Below, piece by piece: positions 49,201-61,901 of a stretch of DNA of 64,000 bases (the first letter of the stretch is position 1; the number at the start of each line of letters is the position of its first letter). The position numbers were made by a program, and so were the translations under genes. Source of the DNA: Chloranthus sessilifolius (taxonomy: Eukaryota > Streptophyta > Magnoliopsida > Chloranthales > Chloranthaceae); contig CM037585.1 of assembly GCA_021018995.1 (NCBI GenBank), positions 123,470,831-123,534,830 of the forward strand, in the 5' to 3' direction. The notes below the pieces were generated by a model that was given only the letters and a program-made list of their open reading frames with translations, was not told the origin of the DNA and searched no databases.

Positions 49201-50772
49201 GGTACCACCCAGGGAAGGCTAACGTAGTAGCTGATGCGCTGAGTAGGAATGTTCCAGAGAAGATACTTAGACCAAGGGCTTTGTTATCCTACATCGACAT
49301 TAAGCCGGTACTATTGGATCAAATTAGAGGGAAGCAATTAGAAGATCCAGTTCTAGTTCGTTTGAAGGAGAGTAAAAATGCAGAAGTAACATGTAGAGAT
49401 GATGGAATAATATTATTCAAGGGAAGATATTGCGTACCAGATGATGCGGAAATGAAGCAGCAACTTCTCTACGATGTTCACAGATCAAAATTCGCGATAC
49501 ACCCTGGAAGTAAAAAGATGTATCAAGATATAAAGAGGAATTATTAGTGGCTAGATATGAAGAGAGAGATTACAGATTATGTGTCAAGATGCTTTACTTG
49601 TCAGCAAGTGAAGGCTGAGCACAAGAAACCACCAGGATTATTACAGCCGTTACCTGTACCAGGATGGAAATGGGAGAGCATTGGTATGGATTTTATCACG
49701 GGATTGTCGAGGACGAAGAGAAGAAACGATTCGGTTTGGGTGGTAGTAGACCGACTGACAAAATCAGCACACTTTATTCCAGTCAGAACTACTTTTTCGT
49801 CTACGCAACTGGCAGATATCTACATAAGAGAAATTGTACGTTTACATGGAGTGCCAGCGAGTATTATTTCCGATAAAGATTTCAGGTTTACCTCACGTAT
49901 GTGGCAGAGTTTTCAGGATGGTATGTGATCAAGATTGGAGTATAGTTCAGCTTTTCACCCTCAGACAGATGGTCAGACTGAGAGGTTGAATCAAATTTTA
50001 GAGGACATGTTAAGAGCATGCGTGCTAGATTTTAAGGGAAGTTGGGATGATCACTTAGCATTAGTAGAGTTTTGTACAACAACAGTTATCAAGCAACGAT
50101 TCAAATGTCACCATATGAAGCACTTTACGGAAGGAGCTACAGAACACCGTTATGCTGGGATGAGGTTGGAGTAAGAAACCTACTTGGACCACAGATTGTT
50201 GAAGACACGACGACACAAGTGCAATTAATCGTAGAACGATGAAGACAAATGACTCAAAGCGGTAAAAGTTACGCGGATAAAGAAAGGAGAGATGCAGAAT
50301 TTGCTAAGGGAGATTTAGTTTTTATCAAAATATCACCTATCAAGGGCGTGATGAGATTTTGGAAGAAAGGAAAACTAAGTCCGAGGTATGTTGGACCTTT
50401 TGAAATATTGAAGAGGATTGGAGAGACGGCGTATCGGATTCAGTTGCCACCAAAGTTAGCCGGGATGCACAATATTTTTCATATATCAATGTTGAAGAAG
50501 TATATCAAGGACTCTTCACATGTAATCGATTTGGAGCCATTGGAAATTGAGAAGGATATGACTATCATTGAGGAACCAATTTCAATTCTAGAAAGAAAGG
50601 AGAGAACACTGTGTAATAAGAAGATTCCATTGGTCTTGGTTAATTGGAAGCACCACTCATGAGAAGAATCTACTTGGGAGCGCGAGGATGATATGAGGAA
50701 GGAATATCCACACCTTTTTACTTCAGGTACGATCTAATTTCGAGGACGAAATTTTTAATAAGGAGGGAAGAA

Positions 50773-53249
50773 TGTAACGACCGAGATTTTTCGTTCTTTA
50801 GTCCTTAATTATTTGCTAGATTTGTAATTATGATTAGTTTAATTGATTTGATGGATGCGATTAATTTTACGCATGAATGTAATGCGTACTTTATTTTATA
50901 ATGACTCAAGATAATTAATTAATCTAATTAATATACCCTAAAAGCCCTTAAATATGTGTTAGTAATAATTGGAGTGCGTTTAGCAATGTTTAATGGACTT
51001 TTAAAATATGTTAGTAAATTAATTAAAGACCCATTAAGTAATTAAAGACCCAATAACTAACTAAAGACCCATTAAGTAATTAAAGGCCCATAGAATCACT
51101 TAAGACCCATGTAGGAAATTCTAAATAGAGTTAGATCTTAAATAGAAACCTCAAGTATTCTAAATAGAGTTAGATCTTAAATAGGAAACCTTAATGCATT
51201 CTAAATAGAATTAGATCTTAAATAGGAAACCATAAAGTATTATAAATATAGAGATTAATTTACATAATTTTTACATAACTCTTATAACTTAATATCCTCA
51301 TAGAGAAAGAGAGAAAATTCTAGAGAAGGAGGAAAATTAGAAGAACCCTAGAGCTTTTGGTTTGAAGGCTTAGAAGAATGTAAGAGGAGGAGCTTCTGAT
51401 TAGCGATGGTTTCGGATTAGTGCAAGGGAGAAGTTACATGAATATTTTACGCGAAGACTAGAGGTATGGAAAAATCATGTTGAGATTAATCGGAAATGTA
51501 GATAACATAATAAAATAGAAATTAGAGTTTATTTCATTTAATGAATATCCTTCATATTAGATTGATAAATTTTTATGCTTAATCACGGGTTTTCTATGGT
51601 ACACGGGGTTTTGTGGTTGATAACGAAATTCGGCGTAATCCGCACGTGCGTAATTCGTAATCTATTCAGAATCCGTAATCGTAATTCGTAATGCTCGTAA
51701 TCCGTAATCTTGGAAACCGTAATATGTTCGTAATCCAAAATCGCTTTAGAATCCGTAATCCGTAATCCGTAATCTGTTGGAAGCCGTAATCGCCCGTAGT
51801 TCGTAATCTAGAATCATTTGGAATCCGTAATCCGTGCGTAATCCGTAATCTGCTTGGAACCCGTAATCGTTAAGAATCCGTAATATGTTCGTAATCCGTA
51901 ATGCTTGGAATCCGTAATCCGTGCGTAATCTCGTAATGCTTGGAAACCGTAATCCGTGCATTCGTAATCATTCAAAATCTAGAATCATCGTAATCCGTAA
52001 TTTGTTAGGAATTTCAGAATTTGTGTAGGATGCAAGCAAGGAATTTTTATTCAAATATTGTCTATATTTAATCATCATGCTTAAATGTTTATTTATGTTC
52101 ATCATTGTTTTATTGCTTAGAATCCATGCAAGCTAGGATGTTTGATTTACACAACATGAAACAAGTAGGAATCGATAGAGATTACATGTTTATGATGTGT
52201 TAAGCCTAAACAACTGAAATAGCTATTGCATGATCGGTTGATTTCAAGTTTTTCTGTGCATGTACATTCATGGCATTCATAAAAGTGAAAAGATACGTTT
52301 ACGACATGACACATGAAAATAAAATATTTCTATGATTATGATAGAATTCCTATGGGCTTATGCTAGAGGAATTAACATGAATAAGAATGACAAGTAATAA
52401 AAGTTATGCATCCATGCATTAATGATAAGACTGAAGGGATGGAGAAGGTCTTTAATTTTAAGCTTTCTACTTAACTGAAGAGAAGTTATGTGAAGGTTAA
52501 CGTAGATACTAATCGAAGGATCAGAGAAGATTAGGATAATGATTAAGAAAGAGATAACCATGTCCATTATGTATGCCGATTCATGAGCATTAAATGCACA
52601 ATTAAAAATAACCACACATGAAATTAGGGTAGAGACCCAAGTCATAATGTTTATTTAGATTTAATGCTATGTTTCAGTTGCATTCTATTGCTTTACTTAT
52701 TCTTTATGTCACATGCTATATCTCTGTTATTGTTTGATTTTTATGAGATGATTTGAGTTATGGACCTTTTCTATTAGCCTCATCATGTCTGGTCCATACC
52801 AGTTTACTTGGTAAACTGACCCATTGTTTGGGATTCCAGGGAGTACAGCTATACATGGAGTGGATGAAGTAGACGCTTCAATGATTGACGGAAATCCAGA
52901 TCTGAGCGAAGATGGATTTGAAGTTTAGTTTATAGGATTTTCTTTATGCATTAAAAGGATTTTTTAGATGTTTAATTCAAATTGTTTTATGAACAAGTTC
53001 AGGCTAATGATGGATTATGTTTGATTTCAGTTTTATTTAATTTAAGGAGTAACCATACAATTTGGTATAATAGGCATGATGAAGAAAAAAATAAATTTGC
53101 GTGCACTTTTAATAGTTGTTTTTTTTCCGTTGCGTTTATATGCGGATCTTTATGGAATAATTGATTTATTTAAAATCATGGATATATGACGTAGTATGAT
53201 GTTTCCAAGTGAGCGCATTGATCCGGCGTGTGAATTTGGGGACGTCACA
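50773..53249 (+). repeat. 3' LTR of the + strand Tekay element
   Basis: It starts TGTAACGACCGAGATTTTTC and ends GGGGACGTCACA, directly after the purine-rich AAGGAGGGAAGAA. Its central GTAATCC array (51635-52005) is longer and differs in unit order from that of the 5' LTR. Confidence 0.93.
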
Positions 53250-53301
53250 GTAAGATTAACTAATAACAATTGATTTTGAATATCGGTATGGTGGAAAGTG
53301 T

Positions 53302-55130
53302 TTGATGAAGGGTGTTTTGGTTCTATGGGCAGGGGATTGGATTTGCTCCCGCTATCGGAATGTTAATTTTAGACGAAGATCGGTGTGTCACCGATTCGGC
53401 TGCCCGGTATTGCGGGCACAAGGAACCATAGTGAAGGGCACTGAAATCTCTCCTTCGAAAGTTAAGTCCAGGCATCAGACCTTTATCAGTGATTCCCAGC
53501 TTCGGGATATTGCTTGAGGGTGGTCTATTGTCGGTGGCCATGGGAATTTGGTGATGGGTTCTGGGAGGAAGACCGGAGGTTCTTCGAGGCCTTCGGTAGG
53601 TAGAAGACAGGGGCTGTCTTTTGCAGAAGTTATTATCGGAGACACCCAACTTCTTGAAGGGGGGGTCGGGGCGCTAGCAGGGGGGAATGATGCTCCGCCC
53701 AGCTGCTTGAATTCCTCCCCTAATGCTGGTAGGGACAGTGTTGATTTATGGTGCATATCTAATCATTCTATTGAGTCTATAGCCAAAAACATTAGAGACT
53801 ACTGGATTATCTTGTACATCTTTAAAGATACTTTACAGCCATTACATTTCTATTACTGGTTACAACATTGGAATTTACATGACAGACTGGTAGTTTCGAT
53901 GCTAACTGATACTAAGATACTGCTACGTTGCTTGTCTTCTGTTGTCGCCAGCGAAATTCTTTCCAATAAAGCTTTCTCCATGGATGGCAAACCGGCTGAA
54001 TGTTCAAAATGGGACCCCCTCGCGAATTCCTTGCATCTCCACTGTTGGATGGGCGGAGTTTCGGTTAGGCTATTCGGCTTGCCCCTACATGCTTGGACCT
54101 CGGAGATTCTCAAGGACATCGCTGAGGTTTGTGGAGGATTCATCCTCATTGACAAAAGCACCGTTGACTTGTGGGAGACTCGATTCGCCAGAGTGTTGGT
54201 GAGATCCGAGTACTAGGAGAACATCCCCCGATCTTGTGAGATCTGCCTCAACGGCCAAAAACTCACTGTCTTCGTAGAAGTGGAGCGTATGGAGGGGATG
54301 GTCCACCCGCATCAACCGAATCACGAATCTGAGCGGACCGGGGGTGGCGAGATATACAAACTCCGTGTTGCCATAGAAGAGGTCCCGCCGATGATTAAAC
54401 CACTCTGGCACGTCGAACCACGATCCGTATTGCACCCGATGAGCCCCTCGAAGGGTGGCACGTCCTCGCGTCTGTCGCTCCATCGGAGGCCGACCGCGGC
54501 CCCGCTGTTCCACCGATGCTGCTCTCTGTTCCACCGATGCTACTCTCTGTTGACGGGATCTCCAAACAGAGGTAAAGAAGCCGAAAGGGATGATGAGGGG
54601 TCTGGAGCGCCAGTCCGTCGTTCACATCCTCCGCCGTTGCTACTGCCTTTGCCAGATGCCATGAGAAGGAGATTCTGTCCGATGAACTCGAGGAAGGGGA
54701 GATGGAGAATATTGATATTGTTTCGATATCGCCGGAGACTGGATATGAGGAGACGGTTGATCGTGGGGGTGACTTTGTTGCGCACGACCAGTCGCCGGAC
54801 TGGACTTTGGGTTACTCGAACAGTGACTACCTGATGGATCTCTCTCCGTTGATGCTGCCTCGGCTGAGATTTCTTCGTACTCCAACAACGTTAACCTGCA
54901 GGAGACAAAAGAGGTGGTAGGTGAGCTGACGTGGACACCGACAGAAAAGGACGTCTGCAGAGATGGTTCCTGGAACCTGATGGGAATGGTGGCTACGATT
55001 TCCTTTTTCAGGGAGAGAAGCAAAGGAAGAAAGGTAAAGGCTAGGGTTTATGTTCGAAGAAGGAGAGGATTTTCGAAAGGTCGTGGTCCGAGAGGTACTG
55101 GATAGTCGACACATGGCCATTCTCTGGCGG
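53302..55130 (+). pseudogene. LINE C ORF1 with RanBP2-like zinc finger and DUF4283-like domain
   Basis: A likely ATG at 53305 leads into the zinc-finger segment (53332-53406), W-x-C-x2-Y-x3-N-x6-C-x4-C. The second cysteine is replaced by tyrosine. After a stop near 53515 the text GWSIVGGHGNLV resumes in another frame. The DUF4283-like region follows: DYWIILYIFKDTLQPLHFYYW, then LHLHCWMGGVSVRLFGLPLHAW and VRLFGLPLHAWTSEILKDIA (about 54060-54120), then GFILIDKSTVDLWETRFARV. This matches ORF1 of LINE A and LINE B. The C-terminal part, to about 55130, is polar and without a recognised motif. Stops and frame changes make it non-functional. Confidence 0.82.
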
Positions 55131-55318
55131 CGAGCTTGCTAGGGATGCCGACACGTCCTGATCCGGAACCTGCTAGAACCCCTGCCTTTTGCCTTTCGAG
55201 AAAGGAGGCTTTTGACTAGGGGGGATTAAAGAGTTTTTCTTCTTTCGATGCCGACTAGAAGCTGAGTTGGCGAGCACGTGGCAGACATCTCGTCTGCAAG
55301 GAACCGACATGCACACTC

Positions 55319-56202
55319 TGTGGTCAAGAATCTGTAGCTCGGAAGCCGAGCCCAGAAATTTCGGTCACTAGCTCTGGCTCTACCTTATCTGAGCCAAGTA
55401 TGCTTTATTATAAAAAATGAACTCAAAATAAAAATCGCATACCTTTTTAGTAGATATCCTTTTGAATGACACTTATCATTTGATTTGTATCTCTTTGTTG
55501 GTTAATTTGATGGTTAAACGATGGGTTTGAAAATTTTCTCAGACTCATGTAGCATGATGACCATTGATGAAATTAGATCAATTGAGTGAAGTCAGTTGAG
55601 TGCATAGCTTTTTAAAAAATTTATGAAAAATAATATATTTTTATAATAATTTGAACTCTTGAAATATGCTTGATAACTATTGTATTCCCTTAATAAAATA
55701 TATAAGTCAAGATGAAAGTAATGGTAGATGAAAATACTAATTATTTAAAAAAAATATAAAATGATAAAAATGGCTTCACTAGTTTGATCTGATTCACTAG
55801 TCATCTCAGTTTGCTCTCAAACGGAGGTGATATTGAGAACCGTGGGTAGGAGTAACAGTGGGTACTATATAATATATAAAGTGAAAATTAGGGCAAATGG
55901 GGGCCAAAAGTTCCTATTTTATCCTCCAAAGTAGCCGTTGAATAAACTTAAACGGTTACTTTGAAGGGTAAAATAGACCTCTCAAACTTAATTAATTATA
56001 TATATATATATACCGAGCCATAGAGTCGAGTCGGGCCGAGCCGGCCTTAGCCCGAGCTCGGCTCTGTTCATTCGAGCTACAAACTGCCCAGCTCGGCTCG
56101 GCTCTCGAGCCGAGCTCTAAAGAGAAAAGCTCTTATTTTTCGGGCCGAGCCGAGCCGAGCCGAGCCGAGTTGTCGAGCTGTCTCGGATCTGTTGCAGCCC
56201 TA
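55319..56202. mobile_element. hAT-like non-autonomous element with GAGCC repeats
   Basis: Its right end GTTGCAGCCCTA is the reverse complement of TAGGGCTGCAAC, a common plant hAT-type terminus. It is followed by CGACACTC. On the left, GCACACTC (55311-55318) matches that octamer at six of eight positions. The right part (56020-56170) is packed with GAGCCGAGCCGAGC-type repeats and their complements. The middle is AT-rich and non-coding. It lies between ORF1 and ORF2 of LINE C. Confidence 0.5.
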
Positions 56203-56795
56203 CGACACTCTACTAGATCCCCTTCTGGGCTGAGGTTGATGACCTGACGGTCCTTTTTTGCTTTTTAGACCCGAATCCTTTTGTCCCTGGTTCCGGGTCC
56301 GGGTTGGGTAGTTTAGTTGGGGCAGGACGTTCCTTACCTCTTGGGGCCCGACTGTGACCCACAGACCTGGAAGATAAACCTTAGTCTCTCTGAGATCCCT
56401 AAGTTGCCTCTGAAGCTAGCGACTGCGGGTCTCCCTCCCCGAGCGATGCCTACTCTAACTTTGAGTTCTCCTTCTGGTCAGACGGTTGACATGGAGATGG
56501 CGGTAGTGGAATCACGGAGATCTAACGGGGTGCTTTGTGACCAGGAGGAGCCGAACGAAATCGACAGATTAATCTAGGTGGGACATGAGCTCGGTATGTC
56601 GTTCAAAGGTTTTGATGAGTCTTTGCGGGAGGTCTTCAAATCCATTCTGGTCAATCGTCAGAGTAACAGGAAACATCACTGGACGGGTTCACGCGAGCTC
56701 GCTCGATTACAGTGGGGGATGACGGATGGGAGGGGTAATGGGGGAGCTAGATCCCCACCCTCTTTGACTGGGCGGGCTTTGAGAATAGTTGATTG
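56203..56795 (+). other. Inter-ORF region of LINE C
   Basis: GC-richer LINE sequence between the hAT-like insertion and the ORF2 start. It contains an open stretch at 56317-56577 that probably belongs to the end of ORF1. I see no recognised domain. Confidence 0.5.
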
Positions 56796-59700
56796 ATGAA
56801 GATGCTTTCTTGGAATGTGAGGAGTATTTGCAACGCTTGCTAAGCGAGCCGGGGTTGCACAAGTAGTAGCATTGGTTAAGCCGGTTATTATTACGCTGCA
56901 AGAAACTAATTGGGGTAATTGCGATAGGGGAAAAGTTGGGTCCGTCCTCCGACGGAAAAACTGAGACTGGGTGGGTGTGGACTCAGCTGGGGCTTCGAGT
57001 GGTATCCTCGTGGCATGGGATTCCGACCTCTTCGATAAGTTTGACGAAGAGCTGGGCATTTACTCAGCTTCTGTGGTTTTACGGAATAGAGACAGTGGTC
57101 AGTGTTGGGTGTTGTCTGGTATTTACGGACCCTCGACTGATGGGTAGCGAAGCGATTTCTGGTTCGAGTTGGCGGCGGTCATGGCCAGGTGGGATCTCCC
57201 AGTATGTTTGGGGGGAGATTTTAACGCCATCAGATGGGGGCATGAGATATTTGGTGGATCTTTGGATATCGCCGTCATGAGGGATTTTAACTCATGGATT
57301 GCGGGCTTGGGCCTAATGGACGTTCCTTTAACGGGTTCTAGATTCACTTGGTCCAATCTGCAGGATAATCCATCTATGAGCAGGTTGGATCGGTTCCTTT
57401 GCAGTACTGATTGGATGAAGATGTTTCCGGCTGCCAGGTTAGAATGTCTCGCGAGAGGTGCCAGATCATCGACCGGTGATGCTCACGTGCAGTGCTAGGG
57501 GGAAAGGCCCGACCCCATTCAGATTTGAAAATATGTGGCTACTAGATGAGCGATACCGGGTGGCGCCGCCAGAATGGTGGAATGAGCATAGGCCGACGGG
57601 TACGACGACTTACCGGTTCATATCCAAGCTGCAATGGATCAAGAAGCGCACCACTGAGTGGAACATAGACTTTTGGGCTTCTTCACTGTGACGTCCCCAA
57701 TTTCACACACCGGATCAATGCGCTCACTTGGAGACATCACACTACATCTCATATCCATGATCTTATATAAGTCAATTATTCCATAAAGATTCGCATATAA
57801 ACGCAACGGAAAAATAACTATTAAAAGTGCATGCATAAAATTTCCTTTTTTTTTATATCATCATGAGAACAATACTAAATTATGAGATAACAACCTATTA
57901 TACCATATTGTATGCTTACTCCTTAAATTAAATAAAACTGAAATCAAGCATAATCCATCATTAACATGAACTTGTTTATAAAAATAATATGAAATAAACA
58001 TCTTAAGATCTTTCCTAATGTATGAAGAAAAACCTATAAACTAAACTTCAAATCCTTCTTCGCTTAAATATGGATTTCCATCAATCATTGACGCATCTAC
58101 TTTATCCTCTCCATGTGTAGCTGTACTCTCTGGAATCCCAAACAATGGGTCAGTTTACCATGTAAACTGGTATGGACCAGACATGATGAGACTAATAGAA
58201 CAGGTTCATAACTCAAATCATCTCATAAAATCAAACAATAACAGAAATATAATATGTGACATAAAGAATAAGTAAAGCAATAGACTGAAACTGGAACATA
58301 GCATTAAATCTTAATAAACATTATGGCTTGGGTCTCTACCCTAATTTCATGTGTGACTATTTTTAATTGTGCATTTAATGCTTATGAATTTCTATTTTAT
58401 TTTGTGTTATCTACGTTTCCGATTAATTTCAACATGATTTCTCCATTCCTCTAGTCTTCGCGTAATTCCTCTCATTGATTCAATCCGAAGCTTTAATCCG
58501 AAATTCGGTCGCGTCGTAAACTCGTCTGACGTTCTTCTTAAGCCTTTAAACCGGAAACTCTAGGGTTCCTCTTCTAATTCTCTTTCTCTAGAATTTTCTC
58601 TCTCTCTCTCTCTCTAAGGTTATTAGGTAATAAGAGTTACATAAAATTCTGTAATTTAATCTCTATATTTATAATACTTTATGATTTCCTATTTTATTTT
58701 TAATTCTATTTGGAATGCTTTAAGGTTTCCTATTTAATATCTAACTCTATTTTGAATACTCTAAAGTTTCCTATTTAAGATCTAATTCTATTTAGAATGT
58801 TTTAAGATTTCCTATTTAATATCAAATTCTATTTGGAGTACTTTAAAGTTTCCTATTTAAGGTTTAACTCTATTTAGAATTTCCTACTACTTAATGGGTT
58901 TTAGTTAATTTACTAACACATTTTAAAAGTCCATTAAACATTAATAAATGCACCCCAATTATTACCAACACATATTTAAGGGCTTTTAGGGTATGTTAAT
59001 TAGATTAATTAATTATCATGAGTCATTATAAAATAAAGTACGTATTACATTCATGTGTAACAATTAATCACATCCATCAAATTAATGAAACTACTCATAA
59101 TTACAAATCTAGCAAATAATTAAGGACTAAATAACGAAAAATCTCAGTCGTTACATTCACCTTAACAAGGAGATGATCCTGACGAGGTTGCTGGAGATTG
59201 ATAACCTTGAAGAAAGTAGGCTTTTATCGGAAGGTGAACACGAAGAACGGACCCAAAAAAATGTAGAATTCAATTACTTATGCAGGGCCGAAGAGATATC
59301 CTGGAAACAAACGGCGAAGGTGAAATGGGTAAAGGAGGGAGACCTTAATACTAGGTTCTTCCACTCGATTGCCAATGCTCGTAATAAAAATAATTATTTG
59401 GGTAGTATTGGGGTTGAGGGGATCACGTATGTAGGGATAGATCGGATACGTGAAAAGGTGGTGGAGTTTTATTCCAAGTTATACACGGACGATGACCTAT
59501 CGCGCCCAGCTTTGGATGGGTTATCCTTCCAGTCCATTGCTACCCAGGACTGTGAAGATCTGGAATTACCTTTTCAAGAAGAGGAAGTTTGGAGAGCCAT
59601 AAAGAAGGGGGGGGTAAGAATAAATAGCCGGATCCCGACGGATTCAGGATGGAGTTTTATAACGTTTTCTGGCCTTTGATTAAGGAGGAGCTAATGGAAG

Positions 59701-61901
59701 TGCCCTTGGAGTTTCACTGTTCTGGGTTCATTGGGTGCAACCTTAATTCTACCTTCATTACTCTCTTACCGAAGAAAGTTGGGGCGGAGGACATTGCGAA
59801 TTTTCGACCGATCTGCCTAATCAATTGTCTTTATAAGATAATTACTAAGGTACTCGTTAATCGACTTAGACCATTAATGGGGAAAATCATTTCAGCCAAC
59901 CAGGGGGCTTTCATTCAGGGGAAACAACTAGTTGACCAGATGGCTGTGGCCCATGAAGTCATCCACTCCGCCCATCTTCATTGCGTACCGGCTGCTTTTT
60001 GGAAGGTGGACATAGAAAAGGCATATGATCGTGTCTGTTGGCGCGGTCTGGACTACATGCTTAGTAGGTTGGGTTTCAGAATAAAGTGGAGGAGGTGGAT
60101 GCAGGGCTGTTATGCTACCCCATGGTTTTCAGTGTTAATTAATGGTTCGCCTGCTGGGTATTTCAAGAGTACTCGGGGCATTCGTTAGGGTGATCCCCTT
60201 TCCCCTTTCCTTTTTATTATGATGGGGGAAGCGCTTACGGGTCTCATCGAAAGGGCGAGACAGCTGAACTTCATTTCTGGGATTAGCGTAGGGGGCCATG
60301 GCAGATCCATCTCAATTTTGCAGTATGCTGATGACACGATCCTTTTCGGTAAGGCTGATACGGGTGAATTCAAGTCCCTTGCTGATACCTTATCTGTGTA
60401 CGAGGCTGTGTTCGGGCAGCAGATCAATTTTCACAAATCTAAGGTCACAGGTATTGGAATTGACAATTTGCGGTTACAGGCCATTGCTGAGATGGTGGAA
60501 TGTGAAAGCGAGGAGTTGCCCATAAGATATTTGGGGCTGCCTTTGGGTCTGCGGCATCCTTCGGGGAGAGCTTGGGAACCGGTGATCCTGTGTTTTGAGC
60601 AACGGCTCTCCACGTGGAAAGGGAAATTGTTAAGCAGTGGTGGTCGGCTAATCCTGTTGAAATCCGTTCTTGCCAGCTTGCCAACGTTCTACATGTCCAT
60701 GTTCAAGTGTCCGATTGGAGTAATCAATCAGATGGAACAAATACAACGTAATTTTCTGTGAGAGGGGGCAGGCTTCGGGAAGAAATACCACTTAATTAAT
60801 TGGGATACTTACCAACTCCTGAATAGCTGCGGCGGGCTGGGGATTCGTAATTTAAGGTGCAACAACATCGCCCTTCTTGGAAAATGGTTTTGGAGAGCCG
60901 GGAACGAGGAGGAATTGGAGAGTCTTTGGCGTAAGGTGCTAGTGGAAAAATATGGTCACTCCAATTTTAACTGGGGCATCAACGTTCATAGCAGTAGAAG
61001 AACCTCGGCCTAGTGGAAAATGATTTGTGGCACTTGGGATCTTTACGCCAAGGGGGTTGGCTTCAGCTGGGGTTGTGGCACTCGAATTCAGTTCTGGGAG
61101 GACAGTTGGGTCGAGGGAGGGCCTTTAAAATCGATGTTCCCTACTATCTTTTCCTTATTACTGAATCCTAGGGGGAGGATTGACAAATTTGCCTGTCATA
61201 CGGGTGGAAGAAGAACATGGGAAGTTTATTTACGCAGAAACCTTCGAGTTGATGAAGAGGAGGCTTTCTCCAAACTCCTTCTTGTGCTATATGAGATGCA
61301 GCGAAACCCTCAGAATCAGGACCGTCGGCTGTGGTACCCAAGCAATAAATGCAAGTTTACGGTTAAATCCTACTATCAGTTGCTGTCCCGCCGGCCTCTT
61401 GTCAGATTTCAAGGAGCATCGCTATGGAAGGCTCCCATTCCGCTCAAAATAAAGTGTTTCTCGTGGACGGTGTTCAAGGAGAAAATCCTTACGCGGGACC
61501 AACTCATTCGGAGGGGGAAAGATGTTTCCAAGCAGTGTGTCATGTGCCCCCACAGTGACGAGTCTATTTCTCATCTTTTCCTGCATTGTGCGGTGGCTCA
61601 GGAAGTCTGGAACATTGTGCTGAAGTTCTTTCATATGAGCTGAGTCCTCCCAGCAACTCTATATCTGCATTATTTAGCTTGGGATGCGGGGACACCGGAA
61701 GAACAAGATGGGAGGAGGTGGAAGGGGATTTTCTTCGCGGTCATTTGGTGCCTTTGGCGTGAGAGGAATAGGAGAATATTCGACCAGAAATCGAAACCGG
61801 TTGGGGCCATTGTCAAAGACATTGTTGATCTGGTAGGCCTTTGGGTTCCAACGGTCGGGGACCAGTCTTGGATAGAGTCGTGGCCCTGGGACCCGGGTTA
61901 A
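56796..61901 (+). pseudogene. LINE C ORF2 (endonuclease, reverse transcriptase, zf-RVT), split by a solo LTR
   Basis: An ATG at 56796 starts MKMLSWNVRSIC. Endonuclease motifs follow in shifting frames: IYGPST, GGDFNAIRWGH and FTWSNLQD. At 57686 a solo LTR interrupts it and coding resumes at 59161. Then come WVKEGDLNTRFFH, FITLLPKKVG, NCLYKIITKVLVNRL, QGAFIQGKQ, KVDIEKAYDRV, LQYADDTILFG and KGKLLSSGGRLILLKSV. The zf-RVT-like region is near 61420-61620 (CVMCPHSDESISHLFLHC), and the end is WPWDPG at 61901. Several frame changes before the LTR, one near 59.65 kb, and stops at about 60188, 60761, 61014 and 61642 inactivate it. Confidence 0.9.
57687..59155 (-). mobile_element. Solo Tekay LTR, short form, minus orientation
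   Basis: It is bracketed by the 5-bp duplication TTCAC (57682-57686 and 59156-59160). It starts TGTGACGTCCCCAATTTCAC and ends TCAGTCGTTACA, the same ends as the Tekay LTRs. At 1469 bp it is about 1 kb shorter than the 3' LTR at 50773-53249 and lacks the GTAATCC array. There is no interior. It lies inside ORF2 of LINE C. Confidence 0.92.

Larger units (their letters stand above)
44057..53249 (+). mobile_element. Tekay/Del-type Ty3 LTR element, all parts present but broken
   Basis: It is bracketed by the 5-bp duplication GTAAG (44052-44056 and 53250-53254). Parts in order: 5' LTR 44057-46202; primer site TTGGTATCAAAGCAG (46204-46218); gag 46276-47295 with a zinc knuckle; a non-coding spacer of about 180 bp; protease with [10 protein letters not shown] (from about 47510); reverse transcriptase with [13 protein letters not shown]; RNase H with [11 protein letters not shown]; integrase about 49450-50180; a chromodomain-like end (IPLVLVNWKHHS, to about 50737), which marks the Tekay/Del clade of chromoviruses; a purine tract (50760-50772); 3' LTR 50773-53249. 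The coding region is broken in roughly half a dozen places. The first 150 bases of the two LTRs differ at about six positions, so the copy is fairly young. Confidence 0.95.

Noticed and set aside
54085-54534. A 149-codon open frame on the minus strand
   Set aside because: It lies opposite the DUF4283-like part of LINE C ORF1 and mirrors it. No family resemblance.
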